Below the pieces are notes generated by a model. The model saw only the letters and a program-made list of their open reading frames with translations, made no database searches and was not told the DNA's origin. The position numbers were made by a program, and so were the translations under genes. This document shows positions 1 through 10,508 of a stretch of DNA of 64,000 bases, one piece after another. The DNA is taken from positions 2,303,501 to 2,367,500 of the forward strand of contig NZ_BCMS01000001.1 in NCBI RefSeq assembly GCF_001485435.1, read 5' to 3'. Source of the DNA: Deinococcus grandis (GTDB lineage: Bacteria; Deinococcota; Deinococci; Deinococcales; Deinococcaceae). Position 1 is the stretch's first letter. The number at the start of each line of letters is the position of its first letter.

Positions 1-157
<157 letters not shown>

Positions 158-158
158 G

Positions 159-803
159 TTATTTCAGGGCCTCGCGCAGGCGTTCGAGTCCGGCCTGCGC
201 GCCGTCCCTGCCGAACACGGCGCTGCCCGCGACGAGGTTGCTCGCCCCGGCGGCGACGACCGCGCGGGCGTTCGTGGCGCTGACGCCGCCGTCGACCTGG
301 AGTTCGGCGGCGCTGCCGATCTCGTCGAGCCAGCGGCGGACGGTGCGGATGCGCTCCAGGCTGTTCGGGATGAATTTCTGCCCGCCGAAGCCCGGGTTGA
401 CGCTCATGATCAGGACGAGGTCCACGTCAGCCAGGACGGGCCGCAGGGCCTCCAGGGGGGTGCCGGGGTTCAGGGTGACGCCCGCCTTCTTGCCCAGTTC
501 CCGGATCTGCTGCACGGCGCGGTGGACATGCGCAGTGCTCTCCACATGCACGGTCAGGCCGTCGGCGCCGGCGTCGGCGAAGTCCCGCAGGTAGCGTTCG
601 GGCCGGTCGATCATGAGGTGCACGTCCATGAACAGCGGGCTGGCGGCGCGGGCGGCGGCCAGGATGGGCAGCCCGAAGCTGATGTTGGGGACGAACTGGC
701 CGTCCATGACGTCCACGTGCGCCCAGTCGGCGCTCTCGATGGCGCGGAGTTCGTCGCCCAGGCGGGCGAAATCGCTGGCGAGGATGCTCGGCGCGAGCTT
801 CAC
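159..803 (-). CDS. rpe: Ribulose-phosphate 3-epimerase
   Basis: Interconverts ribulose 5-phosphate and xylulose 5-phosphate in the cytosolic pentose phosphate pathway. The protein opens with VKLAPSILASDFARLGDEL, the classical Rpe first strand. It also carries the metal and catalytic segments HVDVMDG and DVHLMID, the strand VLIMSVNPGFGGQKF, and the phosphate-binding QVDGGVSATNA region. I chose the GTG at 803 (214 aa) because it places the start at the normal family N-terminus. The reading frame is open to a second GTG at 857, which would add 18 residues unlike the family. comB follows immediately, so the pair forms an operon. Confidence 0.93.
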   Translation of the reverse strand: MKLAPSILASDFARLGDELRAIESADWAHVDVMDGQFVPNISFGLPILAAARAASPLFMDVHLMIDRPERYLRDFADAGADGLTVHVESTAHVHRAVQQIRELGKKAGVTLNPGTPLEALRPVLADVDLVLIMSVNPGFGGQKFIPNSLERIRTVRRWLDEIGSAAELQVDGGVSATNARAVVAAGASNLVAGSAVFGRDGAQAGLERLREALK

Positions 804-975
804 GCGCCTCGCTTCGGGGGTGTCGGCGGTCACGGGCAGAAGCTTAGCATTCCCCACGCGGGGATTTCACGGGGGGCGAAGCGGCGCGCCCGAGTTCGCG
901 CTGGGCAGAACGCGAACACAGAACTGACCCGCCCCGGCAGGCGCGCGGGGCGGGCAGCAGACGACCGGCCGTGGC

Positions 976-1617
976 TCAGCGGCCGTAGTACGCGGTCAGG
1001 CTGGTCTTGGCGAGCACCTTGCCGTTCAGCATGAAGCCCAGCACGGCGGGTGTCGTGCCCGCGGGCAGGTCGAGGGTGCTGCTCAGGGCGTACAGCGTGA
1101 ACACGTAGCGGTGGGCGGGATCACCGACCGGGGGGCACGCGCCGATGAAGCCGGGCTGCCCGCCCTCGTTGTTCAGCTGCGTGGCCCCGGCGGGCAGGGT
1201 GCCGCCGGGGTTCCCGGCGCCCTGCGCGAGGCCGGTGGCGCTGGCGGGGATGTTGAACACGGCCCAGTGCCAGAAGCCGCTGCCGGTGGGGGCGTCCGGG
1301 TCGTACTTGGTGAGGACCAGGGACTGCGTTCCGGCGGGTACGCCGCTCCAGTTCAGGGCGGGGCTGATGTTGGGGCCGCTGCACCCGAAGCCACTCGCGA
1401 CCTGCGCGGCGGGGTACGCGCCGCCACCCGCGAAGGTGGGGCTGGTGAGGCTCAGGCCCATGGCGGTCGCGGTGGGGGCGGGCTGCGCGACCGTGAGGCG
1501 CTGGGCGGGGTTCAGACCGGCGTTCATGGGGTTGGCGCCGCCGACCATCTGGGTGGGGGCGCAGGCGGCCAGGGCGAGGGTGGTGACGGTCAGGGCGGCG
1601 GTGTGCAGGTGGCGCAT
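976..1617 (-). CDS. PEBP / YbhB-YbcL family lipoprotein
   Basis: A 213-aa protein of the phosphatidylethanolamine-binding (Raf kinase inhibitor-like) family. Family landmarks are GPNISPALNWSGVP, the ligand-pocket motif KYDPDAPTGSGFWHWAVFNI, and a C-terminal YVFTLYAL strand. The N-terminus MRHLHTAALTVTTLALAACAP is a lipoprotein signal with lipobox LAAC, so the protein should be anchored outside the inner membrane. The ATG at 1617 is preceded by a GAGGA Shine-Dalgarno at good spacing. An open frame continues upstream to 1737 but would bury the signal peptide. The ligand is unknown; bacterial members are structurally clear but functionally poorly defined. Confidence 0.88.
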   Translation of the reverse strand: MRHLHTAALTVTTLALAACAPTQMVGGANPMNAGLNPAQRLTVAQPAPTATAMGLSLTSPTFAGGGAYPAAQVASGFGCSGPNISPALNWSGVPAGTQSLVLTKYDPDAPTGSGFWHWAVFNIPASATGLAQGAGNPGGTLPAGATQLNNEGGQPGFIGACPPVGDPAHRYVFTLYALSSTLDLPAGTTPAVLGFMLNGKVLAKTSLTAYYGR

Positions 1618-1836
1618 GGGGGTCCTCGAGGTGCGTGGCAGGGGTTCGCGTTCCGGCGCGCGGGGCGGCGGGGGCGCGGGCCGCGCAGGTGGTTCAACGC
1701 TAAACGGTCTGGGTGGCGGGCCGCCTGCGGGGGTCACATTCTGAAGGGAGCCTCACCGGACACTTCAGACTTCGTCAAGGGCGGAGCCCGGCGCGTGGCC
1801 CTGTCTCACACGCAGGAACAGCCGACGCCCCACGAA

Positions 1837-1856
1837 CACCGAACGGTCGTTTGGTG
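1837..1856. promoter_or_regulatory. TetR-type operator upstream of methylmalonyl-CoA mutase
   Basis: The 20-bp near-perfect palindrome CACCGAACGGTCGTTTGGTG has one mismatched pair and lies 50-69 bp before the mcm ATG. Its core fits CNAACGNNCGTTNG, which I recall as the site of the Thermus thermophilus TetR-family regulator PaaR. A TetR-family repressor responding to an acyl-CoA is therefore the likely controller. The regulator itself is not identified; the TetR gene at 60.5-61.1 kb is not known to be it. Confidence 0.6.
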
Positions 1857-1905
1857 CCGGGGCGGGGTGGGTGGCATGATGGCGGCAGCACACGGAGGAA
1901 CACAC

Positions 1906-4031
<2,126 letters not shown>

Positions 4032-4035
<4 letters not shown>

Positions 4036-4331
4036 GCACACCCCAGCCCAGCCCGCAGATCCCGACCCCCGCCGATCCCAGCCGGGTCTGGCGGCACCTG
4101 GGCTGCTGGGGCATGGCGATCGGCCTCCTGGGCGTCGTCATGGGTGCACTTCTCCTGCTCGAACCTCTGGGGATGGGCTTCATCTTTCTGCTTGCCGGCG
4201 GTGGCCCGGAGTCCTGGGACAGCCTCCCGAACGTCAACCCGCCGCTCCTGCTGGTTCTCGTGACGGCTGTCCTCTTTATCGTGAGTCTGGCCGTCTGGCT
4301 GATCTCCCTGATCTTTCGCCGGAGAGCCTGA
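4032..4331 (+). CDS. Small two-helix membrane protein
   Basis: A 99-aa protein of unknown function, starting at a GTG that overlaps the mcm stop by 4 bp (GTGA), so it is translationally coupled. Two strongly hydrophobic segments are visible at about residues 28-55 and 72-95, separated by a short polar loop. The tail FRRRA is basic. I do not recognise a family. Its place in the operon with mcm and meaB suggests shared expression, but nothing in the sequence gives it a metabolic role. Confidence 0.65.
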
Positions 4332-4378
4332 CGCACGTGTCTCGCAACCTCTGCCCCTCTCCCCGCGTACCTGCGCGC

Positions 4379-4822
4379 ATGCTGAAGCGACTGAGGGCTG
4401 TGGTGGCGTGTGCCGTGCTGGGCGTGGCTGGACTGGCCGGGACCGGGTTGAGCGGTGCGGGTGCGGTGGGAATGGCCCTGCCCGCGCCGCCTGCTGGGCC
4501 GCCCGCGCAGGTGGGGGGGCTGCGGGTGTGCGAGCGGGGGGACACGACGTACCTGCTGGACCGTTCGGGCCGCGTGCGGAGCCTGACGTACGCGCGGCTG
4601 GTGCCGGACAACCGCCTGTGGGTGCGGCAGAGTTACGACCGCGCCGGACGCCTGACGGGCCTCAGTGTGAGCTGGAGTGGCTTCGCGGGTCGCCTGCTGG
4701 ACGTGCGCGGGTCGTTCGACGCGCGCGGGCGTCTGGTGCGGGAATCGGGCTTCCGGGCGCGGGGCGTGACGACACCGCTGGGGTCGTACCTGCGGGCGGT
4801 GCCGAGGGGGCTGACATGTTGA
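4379..4822 (+). CDS. Predicted secreted protein A of a tandem pair
   Basis: A 147-aa protein with a signal peptide (MLKRLRAVVACAVLGVAGLAG). The mature part has three short units of the form D-x-x-G-R-x-x-x-L (DRSGRVRSL, YDRAGRLTGL, FDARGRLVRE), reminiscent of YD-type beta-hairpin repeats, flanked by one Cys near the start (LRVCERG) and one at the end (GLTC). The frame is open from a GTG at 4337, but the ATG at 4379 places the signal peptide at the N-terminus. The 3' end overlaps the next gene, which encodes a related protein. No known domain was recognised. Confidence 0.6.
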   Translation: MLKRLRAVVACAVLGVAGLAGTGLSGAGAVGMALPAPPAGPPAQVGGLRVCERGDTTYLLDRSGRVRSLTYARLVPDNRLWVRQSYDRAGRLTGLSVSWSGFAGRLLDVRGSFDARGRLVRESGFRARGVTTPLGSYLRAVPRGLTC

Positions 4823-5352
4823 AACAGGTGCTGCTGGCGCTGCTGCTGAGTGCGCCGCTGACGGGTAGTGCGGCACTGGCGGGCGGGGTGAGCGGTCCGG
4901 TGGCCCTCTCCCCTGCGGCGTCCGCGCGGGCGGTCGTGACCGGGAACGACGCCGCGCTGGGGGGGTGGCGGGCGTTCCAGGGCTCGTCCATGCCCTGCAT
5001 CATGGACGCGTTCTTCGACGTGCAGACCTGGACGGACGCGCGCGGCACGGTGCGGCGGCTGGTGTTCCGCGCGGCCTCCGGCTGGAACCCGGACCGGACC
5101 GAGCAGCGCCTCGACTGGGACGAGGCGGGCCGCCCCCGGGCGTACTCGTGGGCGCTGCGCCGCACGCCCGGCCAGGACACGGTCGCCGCGCGGATCGAGC
5201 TGCTGATCGGCCCCGCCGGGCAGGTCGTGCAGACCCGTGAGTGGGGCGACGTGCACCCCGAGCACCGCGTGCCCTGGCCGACCCTGGAACGCGAACTGCG
5301 CCCCGCCGACCTGAGAGAGAGGTTCACTTGTCCGCCACTCCGCATCCTCTGA
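4816..5352 (+). CDS. Predicted secreted protein B of a tandem pair
   Basis: A 178-aa protein with a signal peptide (MLKQVLLALLLSAPLTGSAAL). It overlaps the upstream gene by 7 bp and the downstream meaB by 25 bp. It shares the layout of its upstream neighbour: one Cys after the signal (SMPCIMD), three D/G-turn units (DARGTVRRL, WDEAGRPRAY, GPAGQVVQT) and a terminal Cys (RFTCPP). This reads as an ancient tandem duplication. The longer frame starting at 4408 runs antiparallel to the known signal peptide logic and was discarded. Function unknown; extracytoplasmic location inferred from the signal. Confidence 0.6.
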   Translation: MLKQVLLALLLSAPLTGSAALAGGVSGPVALSPAASARAVVTGNDAALGGWRAFQGSSMPCIMDAFFDVQTWTDARGTVRRLVFRAASGWNPDRTEQRLDWDEAGRPRAYSWALRRTPGQDTVAARIELLIGPAGQVVQTREWGDVHPEHRVPWPTLERELRPADLRERFTCPPLRIL

Positions 5353-6296
5353 CGCTGCCGCTGCTGTCGGGTGCGCGGCGGGCGCTGGCGAAGGCGATCA
5401 CGCTGGTCGAGTCCACGCGGCCCGAACATGAGGCGCAGGCACAATCCCTCCTGTCGGAGGTGCTGCCGCGTGCGGGGCGGTCGGTGCGGATCGGCCTGAC
5501 GGGAGTGCCGGGCGTGGGCAAGAGCACGTTCATCGAGGCGCTGGGCGTGCGGCTGGCCGACGCGGGGCACCGGGTGGCGGTGCTGGCCGTGGACCCCAGC
5601 AGCGCCCGGACGGGCGGCAGCATCATGGGCGACAAGACGCGCATGCCGCGCCTGACGGTGCATCCGAATGCGTTCATCCGCCCCAGCCCCAGCGGGGGCA
5701 CGCTGGGCGGCGTGGCGCGGCGCACGCGCGAGTCGATCACGCTGTGCGAGGCGGCGGGCTTCGACGTGATCCTCGTGGAGACGGTCGGCGTGGGGCAGAG
5801 CGAGACGCAGGTGGCGGCCATGACGGACCTGTTCGTGCTGCTGACCCTCCCGAACGCCGGGGACGAGTTGCAGGGCATCAAGCGGGGAATCATGGAACTC
5901 GCGGACGTGTGCGTGGTGAACAAGGCGGACGTCAGCCCGCAGGCGGCGGTGCGCGCCCAGACGGAGCTGCGCACCGCGCTGACCCTCCTGACCCCGCACG
6001 ACGCGCCGTGGCGGCCGATGGCGCTGCGGGCGTCGGCGCTGACCGGTGAGGGACTGGACGGCGTGTGGGCGACCGTCGAGGCGTACCGCGCCGCCGTGGA
6101 TCTGCGCGTGAAGCGGCAGCGGCAGGCAGCGCAGTGGTTCGACGAACTGCTGCGCGAGGCCGCGTGGCGGGCGTTCCAGGCGGGCCTGGACCCGGCGCGG
6201 CTGCACGCCCTGCGCGCCGAGGTCACGCGCGGGGAGCGCACGGCGGTGCAGGGCGTCGCGGCGCTGCTGGACGCTCCCGCTACTCTGCGGGGCTGA
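5328..6296 (+). CDS. meaB: MeaB-type GTPase chaperone of methylmalonyl-CoA mutase
   Basis: A G3E-family P-loop GTPase that gates adenosylcobalamin loading and protects methylmalonyl-CoA mutase from inactivation. The 322-aa product has Walker A GVPGVGKST (about residues 59-67), the segment VDPSSARTGGSIMGDKTRM, the switch region ETVGVGQSE and the guanine-specificity motif NKAD. I chose the TTG at 5328 because it gives the normal family length and follows a GAGAGAGG Shine-Dalgarno. An upstream frame to 5241 lacks similarity. It is the last gene of the mcm operon and ends 17 bp inside the convergent glycosylase gene. Confidence 0.93.
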   Translation: MSATPHPLTLPLLSGARRALAKAITLVESTRPEHEAQAQSLLSEVLPRAGRSVRIGLTGVPGVGKSTFIEALGVRLADAGHRVAVLAVDPSSARTGGSIMGDKTRMPRLTVHPNAFIRPSPSGGTLGGVARRTRESITLCEAAGFDVILVETVGVGQSETQVAAMTDLFVLLTLPNAGDELQGIKRGIMELADVCVVNKADVSPQAAVRAQTELRTALTLLTPHDAPWRPMALRASALTGEGLDGVWATVEAYRAAVDLRVKRQRQAAQWFDELLREAAWRAFQAGLDPARLHALRAEVTRGERTAVQGVAALLDAPATLRG

Positions 6297-6903
6297 GGGC
6301 GAGGTCCATGCTGGGCATGGCGGGCGACACCCAGGGGTTGCCGCGAATGGTGAAGCGCCACGGGAGGGTGCGGCCCTCGCGGATGCCGACGCGGGCGGTG
6401 ACCTCCACCATCTCGTCGGGCAGCGGTGCGGGGGGCGGCAGGAGGTGGAGTTCCGGGGCGTTCACGGGCCGCCCGCTGATCTGCGCGGGGTTCAGGCCCA
6501 GCGCGTACACCAGTTTCGCCGGGCCGTTCGTCAGGTCCCGTTCGCGGGTGACGGGCCGGAAGGTCAGCATCTGGCCCAGGCCCTCCAGCGGCTCCAGGGC
6601 GCGGATGAGCACGCTGGCCGAAACGCCCTCGGGGCGGCACGCGACCTGCAGCAGCGGGTGGCCGTGCGCCGTCCAGAACAGCCACGTGCCGGGCGGGATG
6701 GCCATCTCGGCGCTGCGGGCGGCGTGGAAGCGCCCGGCGGTGCAGGCGGGGTCGCGGGGGCAGTCGTAGGCTTCGACCTCCACGATCCGCCCGGTCAGGC
6801 GTTCCCCACCGTCCAGCACGCGCACGAGCGTTCCACCCAGCAGCGCGCGGGCGACGGGAACCGGGTCACCCTGGAAGTGAGCCGGTGGCAGCGGCGAGGT
6901 CAT
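6280..6903 (-). CDS. 3-methyladenine DNA glycosylase (AAG/MPG family), divergent
   Basis: Predicted base-excision glycosylase for alkylated purines, 207 aa. The catalytic-Glu segment GRIVEVEAYDCP (E44 by position) and the LIRALEPLEG and LTNGPAKL segments identify the AAG fold. Compared with human AAG, several active-site positions differ: the residues aligning with Tyr159 and Tyr162 (the intercalating Tyr) read His80 and Pro83, and His136 aligns with Thr. Either another residue intercalates or the activity differs. The gene is last in the ABC-transporter operon; its ATG overlaps the upstream TGA (ATGA). The family call is secure, the enzyme activity less so. Confidence 0.82.
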   Translation of the reverse strand: MTSPLPPAHFQGDPVPVARALLGGTLVRVLDGGERLTGRIVEVEAYDCPRDPACTAGRFHAARSAEMAIPPGTWLFWTAHGHPLLQVACRPEGVSASVLIRALEPLEGLGQMLTFRPVTRERDLTNGPAKLVYALGLNPAQISGRPVNAPELHLLPPPAPLPDEMVEVTARVGIREGRTLPWRFTIRGNPWVSPAMPSMDLALSPAE

Positions 6904-7283
6904 ACAGGAGGCGGGCGGCGCAGCAGCACGACCGCCAGCCCGAGGCTCAGCACACCGCCGATCAGCAGGGTGGCGCGGGCGGGCGGCAGCGGCTGGCCCG
7001 TCAGGAGGAGCAGCGTCACGCCCGAGAGGTTCAGAACGGCCATGCACAGGAAGAGGGGGCCCAGGATGGTCGCCTCGGGGGTCCAGGACGACTGCGGGTG
7101 ACGCAGCCGCAGCGCCCACCACAGCAGGGGCGCGAACGGCGCCGCCGCGCACAGGAGGCGCAGCGTCCGGTCGTCGGGGCGGCCCAGCAGGGTCGCCGCG
7201 TGGCCGATGACACTGATCGCCATCACCACGAGTAGGAGGAGGACGAATGCCCGCTCGCCGGGTGACTGGAGTCTGCCACTCAC
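6900..7283 (-). CDS. Small polytopic membrane protein
   Basis: A 127-aa protein with four likely membrane segments, including FVLLLLVVMAISVIGHA, PFAPLLWWAL, ILGPLFLCMAVLNLSGV and LLIGGVLSLGLAVVLL. The GTG start at 7283 overlaps the TGA of the preceding gene (GTGA) and the stop overlaps the next ATG, so translation is coupled on both sides. It resembles its upstream neighbour in size and hydrophobic pattern (PFAPLLWWALRL against PLAALLWTAVAVW), which suggests a duplicated pair. Function unknown. Confidence 0.65.
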   Translation of the reverse strand: MSGRLQSPGERAFVLLLLVVMAISVIGHAATLLGRPDDRTLRLLCAAAPFAPLLWWALRLRHPQSSWTPEATILGPLFLCMAVLNLSGVTLLLLTGQPLPPARATLLIGGVLSLGLAVVLLRRPPPV

Positions 7284-7669
7284 CGGGCGCCCGTCCGGCG
7301 GGTGTAGCTGGCCGCGCCGGTGAATGCCAGCAGCCCAAGCCCCAGGAAGGCCCACCGTCCGGCGGGCAGCGTGTCGCCCTGCGCGAGGCGGAGGGCGGCG
7401 CCGGACACGGGCAGGCTGAGGAGGGTGGCCGTGAGGGGCAGGAGCGGGGCGGGGAATGGGCTGGGCACGCCGCGTGAACGCCAGACGGCGACGGCGGTCC
7501 ACAGCAGCGCGGCGAGGGGCAGGGCGGCGCAGGCGAGACGCAGGGGGCGGCCCTCGGGGATGACCGTCAGGGACAGGGTGTTGAAGGCGACCGCGAAGGT
7601 CAGGATCACCAAGAACAGCGTGCCCGTGCTCACGCTGGGGGCCGGGCCCGTGGCTTCAGGGTGCGACAT
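7280..7669 (-). CDS. Small polytopic membrane protein
   Basis: A 129-aa protein starting MSHPEATG, with four predicted membrane segments (LFLVILTFAVAFNTLSLTV, ALPLAALLWTAVAVW, LLPLTATLLSLPVSGAAL, WAFLGLGLLAFTGA). It begins 5 bp after the ABC ATPase stop and is coupled to the next gene by a GTGA overlap. It may be an accessory subunit of the exporter or simply co-expressed with it; the sequence does not settle this. No family recognised. Confidence 0.65.
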   Translation of the reverse strand: MSHPEATGPAPSVSTGTLFLVILTFAVAFNTLSLTVIPEGRPLRLACAALPLAALLWTAVAVWRSRGVPSPFPAPLLPLTATLLSLPVSGAALRLAQGDTLPAGRWAFLGLGLLAFTGAASYTRRTGAR

Positions 7670-7674
7670 GACTT

Positions 7675-8631
7675 CTACCCTACCCCGGCGCGGAGCAGGT
7701 CGCCCTCGTAGATGCGGCGGATGGTGGCCTCGATGTCCGGTTCGCGCACGGTGAGGTCGCGGACGGGGGCGTGCGCGGTGACGCGGGCGATGGGGTCCGC
7801 GGCGGCGCCCGTGAACGCGTACGTGGCGCGGCCCGGTTCGTGGGTCAGGAGGGTCAAGCCCGGTACTTCGGGGTGAGCGACCGGGCCGTCGAAGTCCACG
7901 TGCAGTTCGCGCTGCGAGCCGTACGCGGCCTGGAGGCGGGCGAGATCGCCGTCGAACAGCAGTTGCCCGTGGTCGATGATCAGGACGCGCCGCGCGAGGC
8001 GCTCGACGTCCCCCAAGTCGTGCGTGGTGAGCAGCACGGTGACCTCCCGTTCGCGGTTGACGTGCGCGATGAAGTCCCGGATGCGTTCCTTCGCCACGAC
8101 GTCCAGGCCGACGGTGGGTTCGTCCAGGAACAGCAGCTCCGGGTCGTGCAGCAGCGCGGCGGCGAGGTCGGCGCGCATCCGCTGCCCCAGCGACAGCGCG
8201 CGGGCCGGGGTGTGCAGGAACGGCCCGAGGTCGAGCAGATCCGTGAAGGTGGTCAGGTTCGCCTGCCACGTCGCGTGCGGGATGCGGTACACGTGCCGCA
8301 GCAGGCGCAGGCTCTCGATGACGGGCAGGTCCCACCACAGGGTGGTGCGCTGCCCGAACACCGCGCCGAGCCGCGCGACGTGGCGGCGGCGGTCCTGCCA
8401 GGGTGTCAGGCCGCCGACGGTGACGGCGCCGCTGTCGGGCTCGAGCAGGCCGGTGAGGATCTTGACGGTGGTGCTCTTCCCCGCCCCGTTCGGCCCGAGG
8501 TACCCGACGATCTCGCCGCGTGGAATGTGGAAGGACACGTCCCGGACGGCCTCCTGGGTGCGGCGCCCCGCGCTCAGGAAGCGGCCGGTGCGGGTGGTGA
8601 AGGTCTTGCGCAGGTGCTCGACGTGAATCAT
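7675..8631 (-). CDS. ABC transporter ATP-binding protein (ABC-2 type)
   Basis: A 318-aa ATPase with Walker A GPNGAGKST, signature ALSLGQRMRADLA, Walker B LLFLDEPTVGLD and the H-loop TTHD. The C-terminal 80 residues form an extra regulatory-like domain found in the subfamily that pairs with COG4587/COG3694 permeases (DUF990-type exporters). It powers the two permeases encoded just upstream in the same operon. The substrate is not evident; family members include antibiotic and multidrug exporters. Confidence 0.92.
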   Translation of the reverse strand: MIHVEHLRKTFTTRTGRFLSAGRRTQEAVRDVSFHIPRGEIVGYLGPNGAGKSTTVKILTGLLEPDSGAVTVGGLTPWQDRRRHVARLGAVFGQRTTLWWDLPVIESLRLLRHVYRIPHATWQANLTTFTDLLDLGPFLHTPARALSLGQRMRADLAAALLHDPELLFLDEPTVGLDVVAKERIRDFIAHVNREREVTVLLTTHDLGDVERLARRVLIIDHGQLLFDGDLARLQAAYGSQRELHVDFDGPVAHPEVPGLTLLTHEPGRATYAFTGAAADPIARVTAHAPVRDLTVREPDIEATIRRIYEGDLLRAGVG

Positions 8632-8665
8632 GGAGTGCCTCCTCTCGGATCTGTATTGATTGCCC

Positions 8666-9484
8666 TCATGTGCCGGTGCCCTGGTAGTGCCGCACGCCGA
8701 CGCGCCAGAACGCGAACGCCCCGGCCAGCACGAGCGGTCCGGCCAGCGGTCCGATCAGCGCGGCCCAGTCCGGCAGGCCGTCGGGCAGGGGGCGGCCCAG
8801 GAGGTGCAGGGCGGGCAGGTAGGACAGGAACGCGGCGGGGATCAGGTACGTGAAGGTGCGGCGCAGCCACGCGCTGTAGATGTCCATGGGGTAGCTGATC
8901 AGGGTGCGGCCGCCGTACGTGAGGACGTTCATGGCCTCGACGCTGTCCACCGTCCAGAACGTGAGGGTGCCGCCGATGACGAACAGCCCGCCGAAGAAGC
9001 AGATCATGCCCAGCACGGCGGCGGTCAGGAGAGCGGCGGTTTCGGGCCCGGCGGCCAGCGGCGCGTGCAGGAGGCCATACCCGGCGATGGCGGCGGCGAG
9101 CAGCACGCGCGGCAGGCGGCGCAGCGCGAAGTCGGACGCGAACACCTGCAGGGTCAGGGGGGCGGGGCGCAGCAGGAAGGTGCTGAACGAGCCGCTGCGG
9201 ACGTGCGCGGAGAGGTTGGGCGCGTCGAAGCCGCCGAACAGGATGTCCATGAGGACGAACGCGAGTTCCGCGAGGCCGTACAGCAGGCAGATCTCGCCCA
9301 GTGTCCAGCCGCCCAGCCCGCCGAAGCGTGGAAGGACCAGCGCGAGCGCGGCGAACTCGGCGGCGGTGATGAGCAGACTGCCGAGCGCGTCGAGGATGAA
9401 CGAGGCGCGGTGTACGCCCTGCGAGCGGATCTGCGCGCCCAGCAGCCGGACGTACAGAGTCAGGTGGTGCCGCAGGTCAGCCAC
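8666..9484 (-). CDS. ABC-2 family transporter permease (COG3694-like)
   Basis: A 272-aa membrane protein, about six hydrophobic helices, with the family-type cytoplasmic segment VRSGSFSTFLLRPAPL after the second helix. The start ATG at 9484 lies inside the last codons of the upstream permease gene (8-bp overlap), indicating translational coupling and a heterodimeric channel. It is followed 34 bp later by the ATPase gene. Confidence 0.87.
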   Translation of the reverse strand: MADLRHHLTLYVRLLGAQIRSQGVHRASFILDALGSLLITAAEFAALALVLPRFGGLGGWTLGEICLLYGLAELAFVLMDILFGGFDAPNLSAHVRSGSFSTFLLRPAPLTLQVFASDFALRRLPRVLLAAAIAGYGLLHAPLAAGPETAALLTAAVLGMICFFGGLFVIGGTLTFWTVDSVEAMNVLTYGGRTLISYPMDIYSAWLRRTFTYLIPAAFLSYLPALHLLGRPLPDGLPDWAALIGPLAGPLVLAGAFAFWRVGVRHYQGTGT

Positions 9485-10322
9485 CGGCGACCTCCAACCG
9501 CCGCAGGCCCGCCCGCAGCGTGACCCGGCAGGCGAGCAGGAGCGCCAGCGTCCAGCCCAGTTGCGTGCCCAGTGCCGCCCACGCTGCGCCGCCCGTGGTG
9601 ACGCCCACCCACAGTTCCACGACTGTGTTCAGCATGGCGGGAAAGGGCGTCCAGGCCAGCAGCGCACGGAACCACTCCGGGAAGAACGCGAGGGGCATCA
9701 GGAAGCCGCAGCCCAGGCCCAGCACAGCCCACGCGAAGCGCCCGAACCCCACCGCGTCCGGCGACCAGAACGCCGCGCAGTTCACCAGTAAGCGGAACAG
9801 GAACCCGCACGCCCAGGCCAGCAGGACGCTCAGGGTGACCTGCGCCCAGGCGAGCGGGCCAGGCGGCCAGTTCAGGCCCCAGATGACCTGGAAGATCAGC
9901 AGCATCGGCAGGCCGCGCAGCACCAGCTGCCCCAGGGCGCGCCCGGCGTCCTGCGCGGCCCAGAAGCCCAGCAGGCTGGCGGGGCGCAGCAGGTCCGCCG
10001 TCACCTCGCCCCGGTGGATGACGCGCATGAAGTCGAACCAGCCGAACAGGCTGAACGCCATGATGAACGCCTGGGTCAGCCCGGTGTACGTGATGGCGTC
10101 CTGTGGGGTGTACCCGGCCACCTGCGGGCGCGTGCCGAACAGGGCCAGCAGCACCGCCACGCGCAGCAGTCCGAAGAACGAGTTGGTGATCAGGCCCCAC
10201 AGGGCCGCCTGCGGGTACGCGAACTGACGCCGGAAGCCCAGCCGGATCACTGCCCAGGGCAGCGCCAGCCGGGACAGGCCTGAAACGTGGCCTCCCGTGG
10301 GGGGGGCGGGTATGGTGGTCAT
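9477..10322 (-). CDS. ABC-2 family transporter permease (COG4587-like)
   Basis: A 281-aa membrane protein and first gene of the exporter operon. It has about six hydrophobic segments and the motif VIHRGEVTADLLRPASLLG, which parallels the partner's SGSFSTFLLRP element. The ATG at 10322 has a good GGGAGG Shine-Dalgarno. The 186-bp gap to the divergent DUF937 gene must hold both promoters; the C-rich stretch there shows no obvious operator. Confidence 0.87.
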   Translation of the reverse strand: MTTIPAPPTGGHVSGLSRLALPWAVIRLGFRRQFAYPQAALWGLITNSFFGLLRVAVLLALFGTRPQVAGYTPQDAITYTGLTQAFIMAFSLFGWFDFMRVIHRGEVTADLLRPASLLGFWAAQDAGRALGQLVLRGLPMLLIFQVIWGLNWPPGPLAWAQVTLSVLLAWACGFLFRLLVNCAAFWSPDAVGFGRFAWAVLGLGCGFLMPLAFFPEWFRALLAWTPFPAMLNTVVELWVGVTTGGAAWAALGTQLGWTLALLLACRVTLRAGLRRLEVAGG

Positions 10323-10508
10323 GATTTCCTCCCTGCTCCAGTTGCCGAACCGGAAGCGTTCAGGCTACAGGGGCGGGGACGGACGCGGAATACGCCGGGT
10401 GGCGGAGTGGACAGGCGCAGACGTCAGGGATTCCTGAAGGCCCCCCCGGCGGGGACAGGGCGCGCGCAGGGTACGCTGAACGCACTTCACCACACGGAGG
10501 AACACACC

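Noticed and set aside
1111..1905. Extension of methylmalonyl-CoA mutase to a 974-residue protein
   Set aside because: The extra 265 residues have no family similarity and lie antisense to the PEBP gene; the ATG at 1906 has a Shine-Dalgarno.
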